64,000 bases of DNA from JADKFD01 sp050250665 (GTDB taxonomy: Bacteria > Pseudomonadota > Gammaproteobacteria > Xanthomonadales > SZUA-5): contig JBFWOF010000008.1 of the NCBI GenBank assembly GCA_050250665.1, positions 1 through 64,000 of the forward strand, in the 5' to 3' direction. Positions 27,376 through 36,270 of this stretch are shown one piece after another. The notes below the pieces were generated by a model that saw only the letters and a list, made by a program, of their open reading frames with translations, made no database searches and was not told where the DNA came from. Position numbers and translations under genes: made by a program. Each line of letters starts with the position of its first letter. Position 1 is the first letter of the stretch.

Positions 27376-27429
27376 ACAGAGATTCCGCTGAGATCTGGGC
27401 GCGCCATCGCGCAGTGCAATCCTACCCGC

Positions 27430-27873
27430 TCAGAATCCGCCGTAGCGGAAACTCGGTCCTATCGCCGCTGCGATGATGCCGACCAGGGCGATCAGCCCCA
27501 GCACCAGCGCCAGTCGCACAATCCGCGAGGGCATCAGCGTCGGCAGCACTCTCAAGCGCAGATAGGTCAGGAGCAACAGGATCAGCGCCAGCAATCCAAG
27601 CTTGGCCAGGATCACATTGGCGATCGGCAGGCTGGATTCAAACCACAGCGTTGAGTCCGGCAACCAGTTCCATGCCAGCCACAAGCCGCTGACGATCAGT
27701 ACTGCCAATGCCGGCAGGCCTACCCGCTGCAGCCGCGCATGCGCGTCGATCAGCCCACGGGGATCGCGCGTGCGCACGGCTTCGGGTGCGTAGCCGAGCA
27801 CCAGAAACAGGTAGCCACCCACCCAGACCGCGGCGGCGAGCAGATGCAATACCAGGAGGGCGTGATGTGACAT
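27430..27873 (-). CDS. CopD-like four-helix membrane protein
   Basis: 147 residues from ATG 27873 with four strong hydrophobic helices (about 5-25, 45-65, 80-105, 120-142). H7/H8 and W16 in LHLLAAAVWVGGYLF match the CopD-type superfamily used in copper uptake or haem-linked membrane proteins. Small CopD proteins of this length are usually uncharacterised. An upstream GTG-less ATG at 27912 would add 13 residues; the chosen start gives the conserved helix at the N-terminus. Stands between the WYL regulator and the ABC exporter. Confidence 0.8.
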   Translation of the reverse strand: MSHHALLVLHLLAAAVWVGGYLFLVLGYAPEAVRTRDPRGLIDAHARLQRVGLPALAVLIVSGLWLAWNWLPDSTLWFESSLPIANVILAKLGLLALILLLLTYLRLRVLPTLMPSRIVRLALVLGLIALVGIIAAAIGPSFRYGGF

Positions 27874-28144
27874 CCAGCTGTTATAGCTTCCACCATGCGA
27901 AAGTCGAGTCATGTCAGTAAGTCTGGTGTCGCCGGTGCGCGGTCATTGCCGGACCCGAATCACTGCCCCGCTTTCGTCGTCTGGTCAGAGTGGCGGCAGG
28001 CGCCCTCCCCTTTTCCTTTTTCCTTTTTCCCTTTTCCTTCTCCACCACCGTCCGGCCCCTGAACGGGCAAAGCGCCGTCGTCAACAAAGCCGGCACCGGC
28101 CTTCGCCTATACTTGCCGGCTTCCATGGCTACCACGAGGCGCGA

Positions 28145-29068
28145 ATGACCGCGCTGGTTGTACGCAACCTCAAGAAGACCTACGCCGGGCGGGTCGAGGC
28201 GCTCAAGGGCATCTCTCTCACTGTCGAGGAGGGCGATTTCTTTGCCCTGCTCGGGCCCAACGGCGCCGGAAAATCGACGCTGATCGGCATCGCGGCCTCG
28301 CTGGTGCGGCCTTCCGACGGCGAGGTACTGATCTTCGGCGACAGCGTGGTCGATCAGCGCAGCGCTGCCGTGTCCCACATCGGCCTGGTACCGCAGGAAT
28401 TCAATTTCAACCAGTTCGAGAAACCCTTCGAGATTCTGGTCAATCAGGCTGGCTATTACGGTGTGCCGCGGGCGCTGGCGCGCAGCCGTGCCGAGCAGTA
28501 TCTGAAGCAGCTGTCGCTGTGGGACAAGCGCGATGTGGCGTCGCGCACGCTCTCCGGCGGCATGAAGCGCCGGCTGATGATTGCCCGGGCCATGATGCAT
28601 CAGCCGCGTCTGCTGATCCTGGATGAGCCTACTGCCGGCGTGGATATCGAGATCCGCCGCTCCATGTGGACCTACCTGCGCGAGATCAACCGCGCCGGCA
28701 CCACCGTGATCCTGACCACCCACTATCTGGAAGAGGCCGAGAGCCTGTGCCGCAACGTGGCCATCATCGACCACGGCACCATCATCACCAACACCACGGT
28801 CAAGGCCTTGTTGGCCACGCTGGATGTCGAGACCTTCGTCTTCGATCTGGCCTCGGCGCCGGCTACGGAGCCGGAATTGCCCGGCTGCGTGGTGCATCGG
28901 GTGGATGACACCACTATCGAGGTCGAGGTGCCGCGCGGCACCGAACTCAATGGCCTGTTCGCCGCCTTGACCACGGCCGGCATCGGTGTGCGTTCGATGC
29001 GCAACAAGGCCAATCGCCTGGAGGAGTTGTTCATGCGCCTGCTCGAAAAACCGCCGGTGGCCGCATGA
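28145..29068 (+). CDS. yadG: ABC-2-type exporter, ATP-binding subunit (YadG-like)
   Basis: 307-residue cytoplasmic ATPase. Walker A GPNGAGKST (about 37-45), Q-loop VPQEF, signature LSGGMKRR (about 139-146), Walker B LLILDEP and switch H in TTHYLEEAE are all present; a C-terminal tail (about 225-307) follows. GAGG lies 5 bases before the ATG at 28145, while the frame upstream is low-complexity. Coupled to the permease by an ATGA overlap, as in E. coli yadGH. The substrate is unknown. Confidence 0.93.
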   Translation: MTALVVRNLKKTYAGRVEALKGISLTVEEGDFFALLGPNGAGKSTLIGIAASLVRPSDGEVLIFGDSVVDQRSAAVSHIGLVPQEFNFNQFEKPFEILVNQAGYYGVPRALARSRAEQYLKQLSLWDKRDVASRTLSGGMKRRLMIARAMMHQPRLLILDEPTAGVDIEIRRSMWTYLREINRAGTTVILTTHYLEEAESLCRNVAIIDHGTIITNTTVKALLATLDVETFVFDLASAPATEPELPGCVVHRVDDTTIEVEVPRGTELNGLFAALTTAGIGVRSMRNKANRLEELFMRLLEKPPVAA

Positions 29069-29838
29069 GCACTGCCGTTCGCTGGGTCCCGTTCAAGACC
29101 ATCGTCATCAAGGAAATCAATCGCATCCTGCGCATCTGGGGCCAGACCCTGGTGCCGCCGGCGATCACGATGACCTTGTACTTCCTGATTTTCGGCCAGC
29201 TGGTGGGCAAGCGCATCGGCGAGATGGGCGGCCATCAGTACATGGATTTCATCGTGCCGGGTCTGGTCATGATGAGCGTGATCCAGAACGCCTACGCCAA
29301 TGTGGTCAGCTCCTTCTTCGGCAGCAAGTTCGGCCGCTATGTCGAGGAACTGCTGGTCTCACCCACGCCCAACTGGGTGATTCTGGCCGGTTATGTCAGC
29401 GGCGGCGTGATGCGCAGCTGCATGGTCGGCGCCATCGTCTTGTGCGTGGCGCTGCTGTTCACCGACCTGTCGATCGCCCACCCGCTGGTGATGATTGCCA
29501 GCGTGTTCCTGGCCGCGGTGCTGTTTTCCCTGGCCGGATTCGTCAACGCCGTCTACGCCAAGAAATTCGACGACATCTCGATCATCCCGACCTTCATCCT
29601 GACGCCGCTGACCTATCTGGGTGGCGTGTTCTACTCGGTCAGCCTGTTGCCCGAGTTCTGGCGCAATGTGTCGATGGCCAATCCCATCCTGTACACGGTC
29701 AACGCCTTCCGCTACGGCGTGCTCGGCGAGAGCGACGTGCCCATCGGCGCCGCCTTCGCCATCATGCTGGTCGCCATCGTCGTGCTCGGCAGCTACTGCC
29801 TGCGACTGCTCAACAAGGGCGTGGGTCTGCGCGCCTGA
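29065..29838 (+). CDS. yadH: ABC-2-type exporter, membrane subunit (YadH-like)
   Basis: 257-residue permease with six membrane helices, ABC2_membrane type. The segments QYMDFIVPGLVMMSV and FGSKFGRYVEELL and the family-typical TYLGGVFYSVSLLPEFW are characteristic of YadH. The gene ends the two-gene operon; a repeat copy begins about 110 bases downstream. Confidence 0.94.
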   Translation: MSTAVRWVPFKTIVIKEINRILRIWGQTLVPPAITMTLYFLIFGQLVGKRIGEMGGHQYMDFIVPGLVMMSVIQNAYANVVSSFFGSKFGRYVEELLVSPTPNWVILAGYVSGGVMRSCMVGAIVLCVALLFTDLSIAHPLVMIASVFLAAVLFSLAGFVNAVYAKKFDDISIIPTFILTPLTYLGGVFYSVSLLPEFWRNVSMANPILYTVNAFRYGVLGESDVPIGAAFAIMLVAIVVLGSYCLRLLNKGVGLRA

Positions 29839-30275
29839 GACGGCATCATCCGCGGCGACACAGCTGGCCGTGAAGGTAGCCCGGCAGTGCGCGCAGCGCT
29901 CTCCGGGAAGTGATGCGAGAAGCGCCGGGTAGCCGTACCGCAAGTTGTTGATGCGTCATTGCGAGGAGCGTAGCGACGAAGCAATCCAGCGCTTCTGCGG
30001 TTGTGTGTCTGGATTGCTTCGCTGCGCTCGCAATGACGCTCGGGGGGGTCATGGCCCCTAAGCAGTTTCGGGACGGGACAGGCGGCTTGCAATGACGCCG
30101 GGGCAAGAACCGATGATTTCGGTCACAGCCACCGATTGCTCATGCTGGCACCGCAACCCAGCTTTGATCCGGGCTCTTCTTCGCGCACTTTCTGCTTTTC
30201 CTTCGCGTCCTTCGCGTCCCGCTTCTGGCCGTGCACTGCCGAAATGACCGGTTTTCGCGACCGGAGCTCTCCAGA
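29839..30275. repeat. Gap with CATTGCGAG-family repeat between yadH and ubiA
   Basis: No gene in 437 bases. A full copy of the interspersed palindrome spans 29953-30038, with a further end (TTGCAATGACGCC) at about 30087. The rest (30100-30275) is unremarkable and contains the 3' flank of ubiA. Confidence 0.8.
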
Positions 30276-31247
30276 TCAGACCACCTCGGCCACAGGCGCG
30301 ATCGCCAGCGCCACTGCCAGTCCGACGAAGATGACGGCGCCCACCCAGTTGTTGTTGAGAAAGGCGGCGAAGCAGGCGCTGCGCTCACGTTCGCGGGCGC
30401 GCCAGAGCTGCCAGCCCATCAGGGCGGCGGCCACGCCCAGGCCCGCCCACCAGGGCCAGCCCAGTTCACTGCGCTGGCCGATCAAGGCCAGCGTCACCAG
30501 CGCCGAGCCGTGCAGGATGCCGGTGGCGATCAGATCAAGCTCACCGAAGAGTATGGCGGTCGAGCGCGCGCCGGCCTTGATGTCGTCATCGCGATCGACC
30601 ATCGCGTAGAGCGTGTCGTAGGCCGTGGTCCACAGCAGATTGGCGCAGAACAGCAGGATCGCGATCGGGCCGATCTGCACGTCCAGCGCGGCGTAGGCCA
30701 TCGGAATCGACATGCTGAAGGCCGCGCCCAGCACCACCTGCGGGAACCAGATGTGGCGTTTCATGTACGGATAGCTGACCGCCAGCACCGCCGCGACCAC
30801 CGCCAGCCAGATCGTCAGTCGGTTGGTCAGCAAGACCAGGCCCAATGCCGTCAGCATCAAGGCGGCAAAGATGATCAGGGCTTCGGTGCCGGAGACTTCG
30901 CCGCTGGCCAGCGGCCGGTCCTTGGTGCGCTCGACCTCGGGATCGAGCCAGCGATCGGCGTAGTCGTTGATGACGCAACCCGCCGAGCGGGTCAGAACCA
31001 CGCCGGCCACGAAGATCGCGAGCGTGGTAAGCGGAGGCAAGCCTCCCGCCGCCAGCCACAGCGCCCATAGGGTGGGCCAGAGCAGCAGCAGGATGCCGAT
31101 CGGCCGGTCCAGACGCAGCAATCGCGCATAGGCCGGCCAACGCGATTCCGGCGCGTCCTGGGTAGCCAGCATGTGGCGGCCGGCAGCCGTCTCCACCAGA
31201 CGGTAATGCGGTCGCGACACCCGGCGGTTCTTGTTGGGCTTGGCCAT
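30276..31247 (-). CDS. ubiA: 4-hydroxybenzoate polyprenyltransferase
   Basis: Membrane prenyltransferase that joins the polyprenyl chain to 4-hydroxybenzoate in ubiquinone biosynthesis. 323 residues with eight to nine helices. The two Asp-rich Mg-diphosphate motifs are visible: NDYADRWLD (94-102) and DRDDDIKAG (about 218-226). The WP motif of LLLLWPTLWALW near 53-64 is typical. The first 30 residues are a polar extension; an ATG at 31172 is an alternative start. Divergent from the halogenase gene. Confidence 0.95.
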   Translation of the reverse strand: MAKPNKNRRVSRPHYRLVETAAGRHMLATQDAPESRWPAYARLLRLDRPIGILLLLWPTLWALWLAAGGLPPLTTLAIFVAGVVLTRSAGCVINDYADRWLDPEVERTKDRPLASGEVSGTEALIIFAALMLTALGLVLLTNRLTIWLAVVAAVLAVSYPYMKRHIWFPQVVLGAAFSMSIPMAYAALDVQIGPIAILLFCANLLWTTAYDTLYAMVDRDDDIKAGARSTAILFGELDLIATGILHGSALVTLALIGQRSELGWPWWAGLGVAAALMGWQLWRARERERSACFAAFLNNNWVGAVIFVGLAVALAIAPVAEVV

Positions 31248-31342
31248 GGCCTGATTCTGCCACGCCCGGCGGGCGGCGGATGCCGTCGCGGGCGCGCGCC
31301 GCTATGCTCGGTACAAATCAGTACCTGGGGTGGTGCAAGGTC

Positions 31343-32866
31343 ATGAGTGAGCCGGGCGATCGCCCCATGCGGATCGTGATTCTGGGCGGCGGCACCGCCG
31401 GCTGGATGGCGGCGGCGCTGATGGCCACGCGCTGGGCTGATCGCCGGCCATCAATCCAGGTGCTGGAGTCACCGGATATCGGCATCATCGGTGTAGGCGA
31501 GGGCTCCACGCCCCAGCTCAAGGCCTTTTTCGATACGCTGGGTATCGCCGAATCGGCGTGGATGCCGCGCTGCAACGCCACCTACAAGGCCGGCATCGAA
31601 TTTCGTGGCTGGTCGACGCGGGCCGGTTTCGAACACTATTTCCATCCCTTTCCCAGCGAGACCGACGAACGCACCGCGCCGGCGCTGTTCTTCAACAGCG
31701 TGATCCGTCGCCGCGGGGCCGATGTCGAAGGCCATCCGGACCCGTTCTTCCTCGCCACCGAACTGGCCAGACGCAAACTGGCGCCACTGCCGGCCACGAA
31801 CTTCCCCTTCCGCAGTTACTACGGCTACCACTTCGATTCGCAGTTGATCGGGCGCTTCCTGCGCGAGCACTGCTGCGCCCGTGGAGTGACTTACGTCGAG
31901 GGCACCGTCGCGCGGGTCGAGCAGGCCGAGAGCGGCGACATCCTGGCCCTGCATACCGAAGACGGACGCCGGATCGAAGGCGATTTCTTTGTCGACAGCA
32001 CCGGTTTCCGCTCACTGCTGCTGCAGGGCGCGCTGGGCGTACGCTTCCGTTCCTTCGGCGACAATCTCTACAACGATTCCGCCGTGGTGGCGCCTACCCC
32101 GGCGGACACCGATGGCATCGCCCCGCAGACCACCGCCACGGCGCTCAGCGCCGGCTGGGCCTGGCGCATTCCGCTGACCAACCGGGTGGGTAACGGTTAT
32201 GTCTACAGCTCGCGTTATCTTTCGAAGATCGCCGCCGACAACGAGTTGCGACAGCACCTCGGACTGCCCGAGGACGGCCCGCCGCTGCGACACCTGAGCA
32301 TGAAGGTCGGTCGGGTGGAGCAGCACTGGGCGCGCAACTGCCTGGCGGTGGGCCTGTCACAGGGCTTCATCGAACCGCTCGAAGCCACCGCGCTGCATCT
32401 GGTGCAGGAAACGGTCGAGAGTTTCATCGAGGCCTACACCGCTGGCGGTTTCAGCAACCAGCACCAGGACGCCTGCAATGCCGCCATCAACGCCCGCTTC
32501 GAGGGCATCCGCGACTACATCGTCTGCCACTACAAGGTGAATTCGCGCAGCGACACCGCCTATTGGCGCGACAATGCCGCCAATACGGTGCTGTCCGATT
32601 CGCTCAAGCAGATCCTGCAGGTCTGGCACGACGGCCAGGATCTGGTTCCTGAACTGCAGCGACAGGGCATCGAGCGCTATTACGCCGCCGCCAGCTGGCA
32701 TTGTCTGCTCGGCGGCTACGGTCAGTACCCACCGCCACCACGCCTGATCCCGCCCAGCGCCAAGGCCGCCCGCTACGACATCAACCGCATCCGCGATTTC
32801 GTGCAGCGCTGCGCGCTGAATTTTCCGGCGCATGAGCAGGCGTTGAGGGAGCTTGGGGTGCCTTGA
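31343..32866 (+). CDS. Flavin-dependent tryptophan-halogenase-like protein
   Basis: 507 residues. FADH2-dependent halogenases generate HOCl or HOBr and pass it along a tunnel to an active-site lysine. The FAD motif GGGTAGW (15-21), the candidate lysine K82 in NATYKAGIEF and the halogenase-specific WxWxIP (GWAWRIPL) are all kept. So the protein is likely competent, but the substrate is open. ATG 31343 is preferred; 31367 gives a start right at the FAD fold. The gene is alone, divergent from ubiA, with no flavin reductase beside it. Confidence 0.9.
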   Translation: MSEPGDRPMRIVILGGGTAGWMAAALMATRWADRRPSIQVLESPDIGIIGVGEGSTPQLKAFFDTLGIAESAWMPRCNATYKAGIEFRGWSTRAGFEHYFHPFPSETDERTAPALFFNSVIRRRGADVEGHPDPFFLATELARRKLAPLPATNFPFRSYYGYHFDSQLIGRFLREHCCARGVTYVEGTVARVEQAESGDILALHTEDGRRIEGDFFVDSTGFRSLLLQGALGVRFRSFGDNLYNDSAVVAPTPADTDGIAPQTTATALSAGWAWRIPLTNRVGNGYVYSSRYLSKIAADNELRQHLGLPEDGPPLRHLSMKVGRVEQHWARNCLAVGLSQGFIEPLEATALHLVQETVESFIEAYTAGGFSNQHQDACNAAINARFEGIRDYIVCHYKVNSRSDTAYWRDNAANTVLSDSLKQILQVWHDGQDLVPELQRQGIERYYAAASWHCLLGGYGQYPPPPRLIPPSAKAARYDINRIRDFVQRCALNFPAHEQALRELGVP

Positions 32867-33205
32867 GCAGTGCCGCTCCCGGGCGCAGTGTCAGTTTATT
32901 GCGAACAAGCTGGTTCGACCTGACGGGCCAGCTGGGCGTCAACTCAAGGGTAGCAAGCACTTGTAGGTCCAGACTTGTCTGGACGCTCTTTGCTTGATGG
33001 TGAAAAAGCGTCCAGACAAGTCTGGACCTACAAGAGCTCACAACCGGCGTAGTGCCTCGCCCACCACGACCTTGGTATGACTCAGTCAAACAGACGCCGG
33101 GCTCGGCCTACTTTGGTCTAGTCCACGACCAAAGTCGGACCCCGGCGGCTGCGTGCTCGGCTAAGCTTGCTTCAAGCTTGATCTCAAACAGTTCGGGAGG
33201 ACACC
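32867..33205. repeat. Gap with long inverted repeat upstream of acs
   Basis: No gene in 339 bases. A perfect 27-base inverted repeat (32961-32987 and 33007-33033) surrounds a 19-base loop; each arm itself contains the palindrome GTCCAGAC-TT-GTCTGGAC. The remainder is the acs promoter region. Confidence 0.85.
33110..33135. promoter_or_regulatory. Inverted-repeat operator candidate upstream of acs
   Basis: ACTTTGGTC (33110-33118) and its complement GACCAAAGT (33127-33135) flank an 8-base spacer, about 70 bases ahead of the acs start. The spacing and position suit a dimeric NarL-type activator; the response regulator downstream of acs is the obvious candidate. Symmetry is seen; the binding is inferred. 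Confidence 0.45.
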
Positions 33206-35146
33206 ATGGCCACTCTGTATCCGGTTCCTGAAGTATTTGCCGCCAAGGCGCGTTTCACCGCCGAGACTTATCGAACGCAATATGCGGCCTCGATTGCCGA
33301 CCCGGAAAGCTACTGGCGTGAGGCTGCCAGGCGGCTCGACTGGTACACCTTCCCTACGCAGATCAAGGATGTCAGCTACCAGACCGAGGATTTCCGCATC
33401 CGCTGGTATGCCGATGGTGAGTTGAACGTGTCGGTGAACTGTCTGGACCGGCATCTGGCCAGCCGCGGCGACAAGACCGCCATTCTGTGGGAGGGCGACA
33501 ATCCCGAGGAAAGCCTGCGACTCAGCTATCGCGAATTGCATGCGCGGGTCTGCAAGATGGCCAATGCGCTGCGCAAGCTCGGTGTAGGCAAGGGCGATCG
33601 GGTCACGATCTATCTGCCGATGATTCCCGAGGCGGCGATAGCGATGCTGGCCTGTACCCGCATCGGGGCCGTGCATTCCATTGTCTTCGGCGGTTTCTCG
33701 CCGGATGCACTGGTCAGCCGCATCGACGATTGTCAATCGACGCTGGTGATTACCTCCGACGAAAGTCTGCGCGGCGGTCGCATCGTGCCGCTGAAGACCA
33801 ATGTCGACGAGGCGCTGAAGAATCCGGCCACGGCAACCGTACAGAAAGTGATCGTGGTCAAGCGCACCGGGCGCGCAGTTGAATGGGTCAACGGGCGCGA
33901 TCTCTGGTACCACGAGATCGTCGCCAATGAGCCGGAGACCTGCGAGCCGGAGCGCATGAATGCGGAGGATCCGCTGTTCATCCTCTACACCTCCGGTTCC
34001 ACCGGCAAGCCCAAGGGCGTGCTCCACACCACCGGCGGTTATCTGGTGTGGGTGAGTTTCACCCACGAGGCCGTGTTCGATCTGCGCGAAGACGATGTCT
34101 ATTGGTGCACGGCCGATGTCGGCTGGGTCACGGGACACAGCTATGTGGTCTACGGGCCACTGGCCAATGGCGCCACCTCGGTGATGTTCGAGGGCATCCC
34201 CAATTACCCGAATGTCTCGCGTTTCTGGGAGGTGGTCGACAAGCATCAGATCACCATCATCTACACCGCACCGACGGCCATCCGCGCGCTGATGCGCGAG
34301 GGCGAGGAGCCGGTGAAGCGCTGTTCGCGCGCATCCCTGCGCCTGCTCGGTACCGTCGGCGAACCGATCAATCCGGAAGCCTGGGAGTGGTATCACCGGG
34401 TGGTCGGCGATGGCCGCTGCCCGATCGTCGACACCTGGTGGCAGACCGAAACCGGTGGCATGTTGATCACGCCACTGCCCGGGGCCATCGCCCAGAAGCC
34501 GGGATCGGCCACGGTGCCCTTCTTCGGCGTTCGTCCGGCCATCGTCGATGCCGAAGGCCATCAGCTCGAGGGTGCGGTCGAAGGCAATCTGGTGTTGCTG
34601 GACAGCTGGCCGGGACAGATGCGCACCGTGTACGGCGATCACAAGCGCTTCATCGAAACCTATTTCACGACCTTCCCGGGCACCTATTTCACCGGCGATG
34701 GCGCCCGCCGCGACGAGGACGGCTACTACTGGATCACCGGCCGCGTCGATGACGTGCTGAATGTGGCCGGCCACCGCCTGGGCACGGCCGAGATCGAAAG
34801 CGCGCTGGTCTCGCACCCGGCCGTAGCCGAGGCCGCCGTGGTCGGCTGCGCCCACGACATCAAGGGCCAGGGCATCTATGTCTACGTGACCCTGAAGACC
34901 GGGGTGGAGCCCACCGAGGCACTGCGCAAGGAACTGCGCGAGCACGTGCGCAAGGAAATCAGTCCGATCGCCACACCGGATTACATCCAGTGGGCCCCCG
35001 GTCTGCCAAAAACCCGCTCCGGCAAGATCATGCGCCGCATCCTGCGCAAGATTGCCGCCAACGAACACGAGCAGCTCGGCGATATCTCCACGCTGGCCGA
35101 TCCGGGCGTGGTCGCGAATCTGGTGGCGGAACGTCTGGTGCGGTAA
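33206..35146 (+). CDS. acs: Acetyl-CoA synthetase
   Basis: AMP-forming enzyme that activates acetate to acetyl-CoA in the cytoplasm for the TCA and glyoxylate cycles. 646 residues, normal size. The nucleotide loop YTSGSTGKPKG (about 257-267) and the C-terminal catalytic and acetylation site PKTRSGKIMRRILRK (about 602-616) are intact; that lysine is usually controlled by reversible acetylation. GGGAGGA precedes the ATG. An inverted-repeat operator candidate lies upstream and a likely dedicated regulator downstream. Confidence 0.98.
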   Translation: MATLYPVPEVFAAKARFTAETYRTQYAASIADPESYWREAARRLDWYTFPTQIKDVSYQTEDFRIRWYADGELNVSVNCLDRHLASRGDKTAILWEGDNPEESLRLSYRELHARVCKMANALRKLGVGKGDRVTIYLPMIPEAAIAMLACTRIGAVHSIVFGGFSPDALVSRIDDCQSTLVITSDESLRGGRIVPLKTNVDEALKNPATATVQKVIVVKRTGRAVEWVNGRDLWYHEIVANEPETCEPERMNAEDPLFILYTSGSTGKPKGVLHTTGGYLVWVSFTHEAVFDLREDDVYWCTADVGWVTGHSYVVYGPLANGATSVMFEGIPNYPNVSRFWEVVDKHQITIIYTAPTAIRALMREGEEPVKRCSRASLRLLGTVGEPINPEAWEWYHRVVGDGRCPIVDTWWQTETGGMLITPLPGAIAQKPGSATVPFFGVRPAIVDAEGHQLEGAVEGNLVLLDSWPGQMRTVYGDHKRFIETYFTTFPGTYFTGDGARRDEDGYYWITGRVDDVLNVAGHRLGTAEIESALVSHPAVAEAAVVGCAHDIKGQGIYVYVTLKTGVEPTEALRKELREHVRKEISPIATPDYIQWAPGLPKTRSGKIMRRILRKIAANEHEQLGDISTLADPGVVANLVAERLVR

Positions 35147-35483
35147 CGGGGCACGGGAAAGGCTACGGACCTGCGGTGCTCTTGCGGGTTCAGACTGGCC
35201 TGAAGGCTCTCTCTGTGGTAGCGGACTCTGTCCGCGATGTCGGCAGGGCCGCCCAGCGGTCCGTCGTCGCGGACAGAGTCCGCTCTCAAAGGCGAGGCGG
35301 CGATGGTCCACAGATGCAGTGGCCACCGGATATCGGAGTTGGCCGCTTCATCGTGTCACGTAGCTCGCTTTGCTCCCAACGTGACCTACGTCCCCGCGCT
35401 TGCCGGCGCCGTGGCGCTCGCACCCGAGCACTGAAGCCCAAAACATGATGGAATTGGGTCGGCATCTCAATTGTCCGGCAGCC
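35147..35483. repeat. Gap with inverted repeats between acs and regulator
   Basis: No gene in 337 bases. Arms 35220-35237 and 35267-35284 (AGCGGACTCTGTCCGCGA and its complement) form an 18-bp perfect stem. A second GTCACGT-type piece follows at about 35356-35395. Confidence 0.8.
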
Positions 35484-36149
35484 ATGTCCATCATCCTGAT
35501 TGCAGACGATCACCCGCTGTTTCGCGAGGCCATGCGCCGGTCGGTGGAGCGGGCGCAGCCGGCGGCGACGATTGCCGAAGCCGAGAACGTGGCGGAACTG
35601 CTGGCTCTGATCGATGCGCATCCGGATGCGGACCTGCTGCTGCTGGATCTGACCATGCCCGGCGCCCACGGCTTCTCGGCGCTGGCGCATATACGCGCCA
35701 CCCGTCCGGCGCTGCCGGTGATCGTGGTCTCGGCCCGCGAGGAGCCGATGGTGATCCGCCGAGCGCTGGCGCATGGTGCTTCGGGCTTCATCCCCAAATC
35801 GGCTGATGCCGACCTGATTCAACGGGCGCTCACTACGGTGATCGATGGCGAGACCTTCGATCCCTTTGCCCATGGCGCGGTGCGACTCGACGAAGCCGAG
35901 CGCGAACTGTCCAAACGTCTGGCCGAACTCACGCCGCAGCAGTTCCGGGTGTTGACCATGCTCTGCGAGGGCAAGCTCAACAAGCAGATCGCCTACGATC
36001 TGGACGTGACCGAAGCCACCATCAAGGCCCACGTCACCGCGATCTTGCGCAAGCTCGGCGCCCACAACCGCACCATGGCGGTCACCATGGCCAGCCGCAT
36101 GGCGGTGGACCCGGAAGCCGCGCGCTCGGTGAATGTCATCGAGGAATGA
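35484..36149 (+). CDS. NarL-family response regulator next to acs (ErdR/CrbR-like)
   Basis: 221 residues: receiver domain with acidic pair D8/D9 (IADDHP), phospho-acceptor in LLDLTMPG (near residue 54) and K in IPKSADA, then a LuxR helix-turn-helix (LTPQQFRVLTML, NKQIAYDL, TIKAHVTAIL). In Pseudomonas and Vibrio, regulators of this kind beside acs (ErdR/CrbR) switch on acetate use. The start is not clear-cut: ATG 35484 begins at the fold; ATG 35445 is possible and neither has a strong ribosome site. No kinase gene is adjacent. The acetate role comes from context. Confidence 0.88.
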   Translation: MSIILIADDHPLFREAMRRSVERAQPAATIAEAENVAELLALIDAHPDADLLLLDLTMPGAHGFSALAHIRATRPALPVIVVSAREEPMVIRRALAHGASGFIPKSADADLIQRALTTVIDGETFDPFAHGAVRLDEAERELSKRLAELTPQQFRVLTMLCEGKLNKQIAYDLDVTEATIKAHVTAILRKLGAHNRTMAVTMASRMAVDPEAARSVNVIEE

Positions 36150-36167
36150 CGGCGGGCCCAAGCGCCC

Positions 36168-36240
36168 CTGTGGGAGCCGACTCTGTCCGCAAATCTGTCG
36201 TCGATTGATCGAAGCTCGCGGGCGGAGCCCGCTCCCACAG
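36168..36240. repeat. REP-type inverted repeat (TGTGGGAGC family)
   Basis: CTGTGGGAGC at the left end (36168-36177) is matched by GCTCCCACAG at the right end (36231-36240), with GC-rich partly complementary inner parts. It lies between two convergent genes and could serve as a transcription end point. A related sequence occurs at about 25915-25940. Confidence 0.75.
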
Positions 36241-36270
36241 CTCCTCGCTTGCTTGAGATGGGCGGCGTCA

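Noticed and set aside
30087..30275. Possible small reading frames between the repeat and ubiA
   Set aside because: No ribosome sites, no codon bias and they overlap repeat ends.
33161..35326. 721-residue open frame antisense to acs
   Set aside because: Long only because acs is GC-rich; no family motifs, and acs has intact catalytic motifs.
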